In this document: positions 6,216-9,157 of the stretch, in pieces
Position numbering within the stretch: position 1 is the first letter of the stretch
Layout of the letters: each line of letters opens with the position of its first letter
Origin: Clostridiales bacterium UBA6388
Lineage (GTDB): Bacteria; Bacillota; Clostridia; Oscillospirales; Oscillospiraceae
NCBI GenBank assembly: GCA_002437575.1
Contig: DJQK01000091.1
Span: forward strand, 3,576-12,732
DNA: 9,157 nucleotides
Direction of reading: 5' to 3'
Translations under genes and position numbers: made by a program
Notes under the pieces: model-generated
Seen by the model: the letters and a program-made list of their open reading frames with translations, nothing else
What the model was told of the DNA's origin: nothing
The model's database searches: none

Positions 6216-6614
6216 ATGGCTGCACAGGGCACGCTTGTCGTGCGTCTTTTTACATCCGCGGCGCAGATTCCCCTGCAGGGCGCGACGGTCACGGTCACGA
6301 AACGGCTGTCAAATGGCGAAAGGAAGCTGCTTGCCGTGCGCGTGACGAATTTCGACGGCTTCACCGATCCCATATCCATCGACACCCCGCCGATGGCGGA
6401 GAGCCAGAGCTATCAGGCCGGGCTCGTTCCCTATTCCGTCGTCGATATCCGCGTCGAGCGCATGGGCTATGACCGTGTGAATATCGAAAACGCGCAGGTC
6501 TTTCCCGGCACGCAGACGCGGCAGGAGATCGCCCTGATCCCGACGCCTGCAAACCCGGGCGCGTTTGACCGGACCGAGACCTTCGTCGTGCCGCCGCAGA
6601 ATAACCTGTTGTGA
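6216..6614 (+). CDS. SleC prepeptide-like protein (separate N-terminal domain of spore cortex-lytic enzyme)
   Basis: A 132-residue protein without signal peptide or membrane helix. It reads as a beta-rich, carboxypeptidase-regulatory-like fold: GTLVVRLFTSAAQIPLQGATVTV, then RVTNFDGFTDPISIDTPP, then VDIRVERMGYDRVNIENAQVFPGTQT. This resembles the N-terminal prepeptide of clostridial SleC, which keeps the enzyme inactive until Csp proteases remove it. Here it ends with its own TGA and is followed, in the same frame and only 9 nt later, by the catalytic part as a separate protein. The ATG at 6216 has GGAGG 7 nt upstream. The frame stays open back to 6066, but that stretch lacks a ribosome binding site and family-like sequence. 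A role as a trans-acting partner or inhibitor of the next protein is inference. Confidence 0.85.
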   Translation: MAAQGTLVVRLFTSAAQIPLQGATVTVTKRLSNGERKLLAVRVTNFDGFTDPISIDTPPMAESQSYQAGLVPYSVVDIRVERMGYDRVNIENAQVFPGTQTRQEIALIPTPANPGAFDRTETFVVPPQNNLL

Positions 6615-6623
6615 GGTGAAAAA

Positions 6624-7901
6624 ATGCCGACCTCTGTCATTCCCTACATTCCCGAAACGATCGTCGTCCACCTCGGCGCGCCCACGGCCTCTGCCGCCAA
6701 CGTGACCGTTCCCTTCACAGACTACGTCAAAAACGTCGTTTCCAGCGAAATTTACCCCACGTGGGAGCCCGCGGCGCTGGAAGCGAACACGCTGGCGATC
6801 ATCTCGTTCGCGCTCAACCGGTTCTACACCGAGTATTACCGCAGCCGGGGCTATGATTTTGATATCACGTCCTCGACCGCCATCGACCAGAAATACATTC
6901 AGGGCCGGAACATTTACGAGAATATTTCCGTTCTGGTCGACGAGATCTTTGACCGGTACCTGCGCCGCGAGGGCTTCGTCGAGCCGCTGGCCGCGAAATT
7001 CTGCAACGGCGTGACGACGACGTGCGACGGTTTGAGCCAGTGGGGCTCACAGTATCTGGCCGAGGACGGCGCGGACGCGTTTTCGATCCTTCGCGCGTAC
7101 TACGGAAATGTCGAGCTCGTCACGAACGCGCCGGTGCAGGAGCCGTCGCCGTCTTATCCGGGAACGCCTCTTCGCCGCGGCGATACGAGCGCAGACGTGG
7201 CGCTCGTGCAGTTCATCCTGAACCGCGTGTCACAGAACTACCCCGCCATTCCAAAGCTCACCGTCGACGGCGTGTTCGGTTCTGCCACGGAAAGCGCCGT
7301 CCGCGCGTTCCAGTCCATTTTCGATCTGACGGCAGACGGTATCGTCGGGCCCGCAACGTGGTATAAGCTGATCCTTTTATATGTCGCGGTGCAGCGGCTC
7401 ACGGAGCTTCAGTCGCTCGGGCAGACGTACACGCGCTATAACTGGGAGCTTTCCGAGCCGCTTTCCGTCGGCAGTACCGGAAGCCGCGTCACGTTTTTGC
7501 AGTACGTGCTGACGGTTCTGTCGGAGTTTCTGCCGTCCGTTCCCGCGCCCGATATCACCGGCACATACACCGAAAATACCGCCGATTCCGTCCGCGCCTT
7601 TCAGACCTACGAAAACCTCTCCGCCACAGGCTCCATCGACGAGGCCACCTGGAACGCGCTTTACGAGCAGTACGCGGCCATCCGGGACACGGTGCTGACC
7701 GACGGCGAGCTCTTCCCGATCACAACGGCGCAGGCGCCCGAAGCCGTCCCTGTTTTCGCGGCAGATACTATCGCGCAGAGCCCTTTTCCCCAGCCGCCCA
7801 CCGGTGAGGCCGCGCAGCGCTGGTCAGATACGTCGAGATTTCTGCAATATCCCGCCGGAGGCTTTGCCCCCGGACAGCAGGACGAGGAGGGTGCGCTGTG
7901 A
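6624..7901 (+). CDS. sleC: SleC-like spore cortex-lytic enzyme, catalytic part with two peptidoglycan-binding domains
   Basis: Predicted lytic transglycosylase acting on the spore cortex during germination. Residues about 12-165 resemble the SpoIID-fold domain of SleC: IVVHLGAP, then DYVKNVVSSEIYPTW with Glu42 at the position of the catalytic Glu of SpoIID, then ALEANTLAIISFALNR, GYDFDITSSTAIDQ, and CDGLSQWGSQYLAEDGADAF near 134-153. Cys127 and Cys134 lie next to this last motif. Two PG_binding_1 repeats follow at about 180-250 (VDGVFGSATESAVRAFQ) and 277-347 (ITGTYTENTADSVRAFQ), then a Pro/Ala-rich tail. There is no signal peptide, as expected for a mother-cell product. The ATG follows GAGGTG by 5 nt, and that site overlaps the stop of the previous gene. 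SleC proteins normally carry their prepeptide on the same chain; here it is absent. Confidence 0.88.
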   Translation: MPTSVIPYIPETIVVHLGAPTASAANVTVPFTDYVKNVVSSEIYPTWEPAALEANTLAIISFALNRFYTEYYRSRGYDFDITSSTAIDQKYIQGRNIYENISVLVDEIFDRYLRREGFVEPLAAKFCNGVTTTCDGLSQWGSQYLAEDGADAFSILRAYYGNVELVTNAPVQEPSPSYPGTPLRRGDTSADVALVQFILNRVSQNYPAIPKLTVDGVFGSATESAVRAFQSIFDLTADGIVGPATWYKLILLYVAVQRLTELQSLGQTYTRYNWELSEPLSVGSTGSRVTFLQYVLTVLSEFLPSVPAPDITGTYTENTADSVRAFQTYENLSATGSIDEATWNALYEQYAAIRDTVLTDGELFPITTAQAPEAVPVFAADTIAQSPFPQPPTGEAAQRWSDTSRFLQYPAGGFAPGQQDEEGAL

Positions 7902-8467
7902 TTTTTCCCGAAGACTATATCAACCGGCCCGTCCGGAGCCTGCAAACCATGCTGCGCGTGTTATCCGCCGTCTTCCCCGAGCTTCCGCGCGTCAATCCAG
8001 ACGGCATTTACGGCAAAAGCACCGAAAAAGCCGTCCGCGCCTTTCAGGCCCGCGAACATCTGCCTGTGACCGGCACGGCGGACAACGAAACCTGGACCCG
8101 GCTGACCGGCTGCTATCTTCGCCATGGGCCGACTGTTCTGCCGCCGGAGCCGCTTTGCATTTCGTGGGACCCGGGGCAGGTGATCTTGCCCGGGGAAGAA
8201 AATCTGCATCTTTATCTCATGCAGGCGATGATGGCCGCGCTCTCTAAACTCTACGCCGAGGCCGGTGCGCCGGAGATCACAGGCCGGTATGATGCCGCGA
8301 CGAAAAAGGCCGTGTTGGAATTGCAGGCGCTTTTTGGTTTGGATGCAAACGGCGTCATCGACCAGCGCTTCTGGGCGCATCTTTCGAGGCTCTACCGTCT
8401 GTCCGCCGGAAATGGCACAGTGCAGGCCTCGCGGGAAACGTTTCTGGAAAACCGGTATCTTTTATAG
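7898..8467 (+). CDS. Non-catalytic protein with two peptidoglycan-binding domains
   Basis: A 189-residue protein made almost entirely of two PG_binding_1-like repeats, at about 10-72 (VNPDGIYGKSTEKAVRAFQ, then TGTADNETWTRL) and 102-168 (ITGRYDAATKKAVLELQ, then NGVIDQRFWAHL). It has no signal peptide and no recognisable catalytic domain. The GTG start overlaps the TGA of sleC as GTGA and has GAGGAGG 7 nt upstream, so it is probably made by coupled translation in step with the enzyme. It may anchor the enzyme to cortex peptidoglycan or modulate it; that role is inferred from context only. The repeats resemble those of the preceding protein, suggesting duplication within the operon. Confidence 0.88.
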   Translation: MIFPEDYINRPVRSLQTMLRVLSAVFPELPRVNPDGIYGKSTEKAVRAFQAREHLPVTGTADNETWTRLTGCYLRHGPTVLPPEPLCISWDPGQVILPGEENLHLYLMQAMMAALSKLYAEAGAPEITGRYDAATKKAVLELQALFGLDANGVIDQRFWAHLSRLYRLSAGNGTVQASRETFLENRYLL

Positions 8468-8470
8468 CGC

Positions 8471-8504
8471 AAAAGCGGCATGGACGCATATCCATGCCGC
8501 TTTT
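8471..8504. terminator. Bidirectional intrinsic terminator
   Basis: A perfect 14-bp inverted repeat (AAAAGCGGCATGGA and TCCATGCCGCTTTT) with a 6-nt loop lies between the convergent stops of the peptidoglycan-binding gene (8467) and thrC (8517). The A and T runs at the arm ends give a GC-rich stem followed by U residues in either direction, so one element would end both transcripts. Confidence 0.88.
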
Positions 8505-8516
8505 CTGTATGTTCGA

Positions 8517-9157
8517 TCACTCGACGGTAACGCCGCGCTTGGCAAATTCTTCGACCATGAGGTCAAGATCGGGCTTGATGTTGATGGGCTCGCCCGCGGA
8601 CTTGATGGCGTTTGCCACGTCCTTCAGGCCGTTGCCGGTGACGACGGAGACGACGGTGTCGTTCTTGCCGATGAGGCCTAACTCGCACGCCTTTTTCACA
8701 GCCGCCGTTCCGGTGACGCCCGCAGGCTCGCCGAACACGCCGCAGGTCCGGCCGAGAAGCTTCTGCGCCGCGAGAATTTCCTCGTCGGTCACGTTGATGG
8801 CAAGGCCGTTGGACTCACGGATGGCCATGAGCGCCTTATCGGCGTTGCGCGGCACACCGACGGAAATGGAGTCGGCGATCGTGTTTTCCTCCATCGGCTC
8901 CCAGGGCTTGTTTTCCTGGATGGCGCGGTTAAGAGGATAGCAGCCCGTGGACTGGGCGGAAATGAGCCGCGGCAGCTTATCGATAAAGCCGATGGCGTAG
9001 AGGTCCTTCAGGCCCTTCCACACGCCTGCGATCGTGCAGCCGTCGCCGACGGAGATGGCCAGATAGTCGGGCATTTCCCAGTTCAGCTGCTCGGCAATTT
9101 CCAAAGCAACGGTCTTCTTGCCCTCGGAAAGATAGGGGTTGATGGCCGCGTTGCGGT
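8517..9157 (-). CDS. thrC: Threonine synthase, C-terminal part (5' end outside window)
   Basis: A pyridoxal-phosphate enzyme that converts O-phosphohomoserine to threonine, the last step of threonine biosynthesis in the cytoplasm. The 212 residues visible include NPYLSEGKKTVALEIAEQL, the glycine-rich VGDGCTIAGVWKG segment that in fold-type II enzymes contacts the cofactor phosphate, SAQSTGCYPLNRA, FGEPAGVTGTAAVKKA and VVTGNGLKDVANA near the C-terminus, all typical of the clostridial enzyme. The frame runs off the right edge with no stop, so the N-terminal part, including the PLP lysine, is not visible. A TTG at 9104 is internal, not a start. The gene converges on the sleC operon and shares its terminator. 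No functional link to the neighbours is evident. Confidence 0.93.
   Translation of the reverse strand, partial: RNAAINPYLSEGKKTVALEIAEQLNWEMPDYLAISVGDGCTIAGVWKGLKDLYAIGFIDKLPRLISAQSTGCYPLNRAIQENKPWEPMEENTIADSISVGVPRNADKALMAIRESNGLAINVTDEEILAAQKLLGRTCGVFGEPAGVTGTAAVKKACELGLIGKNDTVVSVVTGNGLKDVANAIKSAGEPINIKPDLDLMVEEFAKRGVTVE

Noticed and set aside
7961..8380. 139-codon open frame on the minus strand within the repeat-only gene, and a similar one at 7661-7945
   Set aside because: Both oppose genes with clear domains and ribosome binding sites, and neither shows a recognisable motif.
6624..8467. Phage endolysin or prophage remnant
   Set aside because: Peptidoglycan-binding domains occur in endolysins, but the catalytic domain matches the SpoIID/SleC type and no phage genes, holin or integrase are nearby.
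9102..9104. TTG at 9104 as the start of a short threonine synthase
   Set aside because: The frame stays open upstream and still matches the family (NPYLSEGKKTVA), so the TTG is an internal Leu codon.

Overview
The window looks like chromosomal DNA from a GC-rich, spore-forming member of the Clostridia, probably an Oscillospiraceae/Oscillibacter-type gut anaerobe. This is inferred from the strong AGGAGG-type ribosome binding sites, GC-rich third codon positions, a SleC-type germination enzyme (a clostridial spore protein) and the style of the oligopeptide transporter and threonine synthase. I did not compute composition or run any search.

Left part (1-6017, minus strand): a complete oligopeptide/dipeptide ABC importer operon, read right to left as oppB-oppC-oppD-oppF-oppA. 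oppB, oppC, oppD and oppF are packed with 5-16 nt gaps or short overlaps. They are driven by a near-consensus sigma-A promoter (TTGACG, 17 nt, TATAAT), with a perfect 16-bp palindrome in the 5' leader. The binding-protein gene oppA runs off the left edge. It is separated from oppF by 243 nt that carry a second near-consensus promoter and a leader with three inverted repeats. OppA has an unusual layout: a block resembling the normal C-terminal end of the family sits at its N-terminus, before the usual start of the fold.

Middle (6111-8467, plus strand): a divergent three-gene operon for a spore-cortex-lytic system. The first gene encodes a domain resembling the SleC N-terminal prepeptide. The second encodes the SpoIID-fold catalytic domain of SleC plus two peptidoglycan-binding repeats. 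The third encodes a non-catalytic protein with two more such repeats. The first two are in the same frame and separated by one TGA codon, so this looks like a SleC split into two polypeptides. The leader can fold so that the first ribosome binding site is hidden.

Right part (8471-9157): a bidirectional terminator, then the 3' part of a convergent threonine synthase gene (thrC) on the minus strand, which continues past the right edge.

The strongest leads are the split SleC locus, the rearranged OppA N-terminus and the structured leaders upstream of oppA and of the sleC operon.
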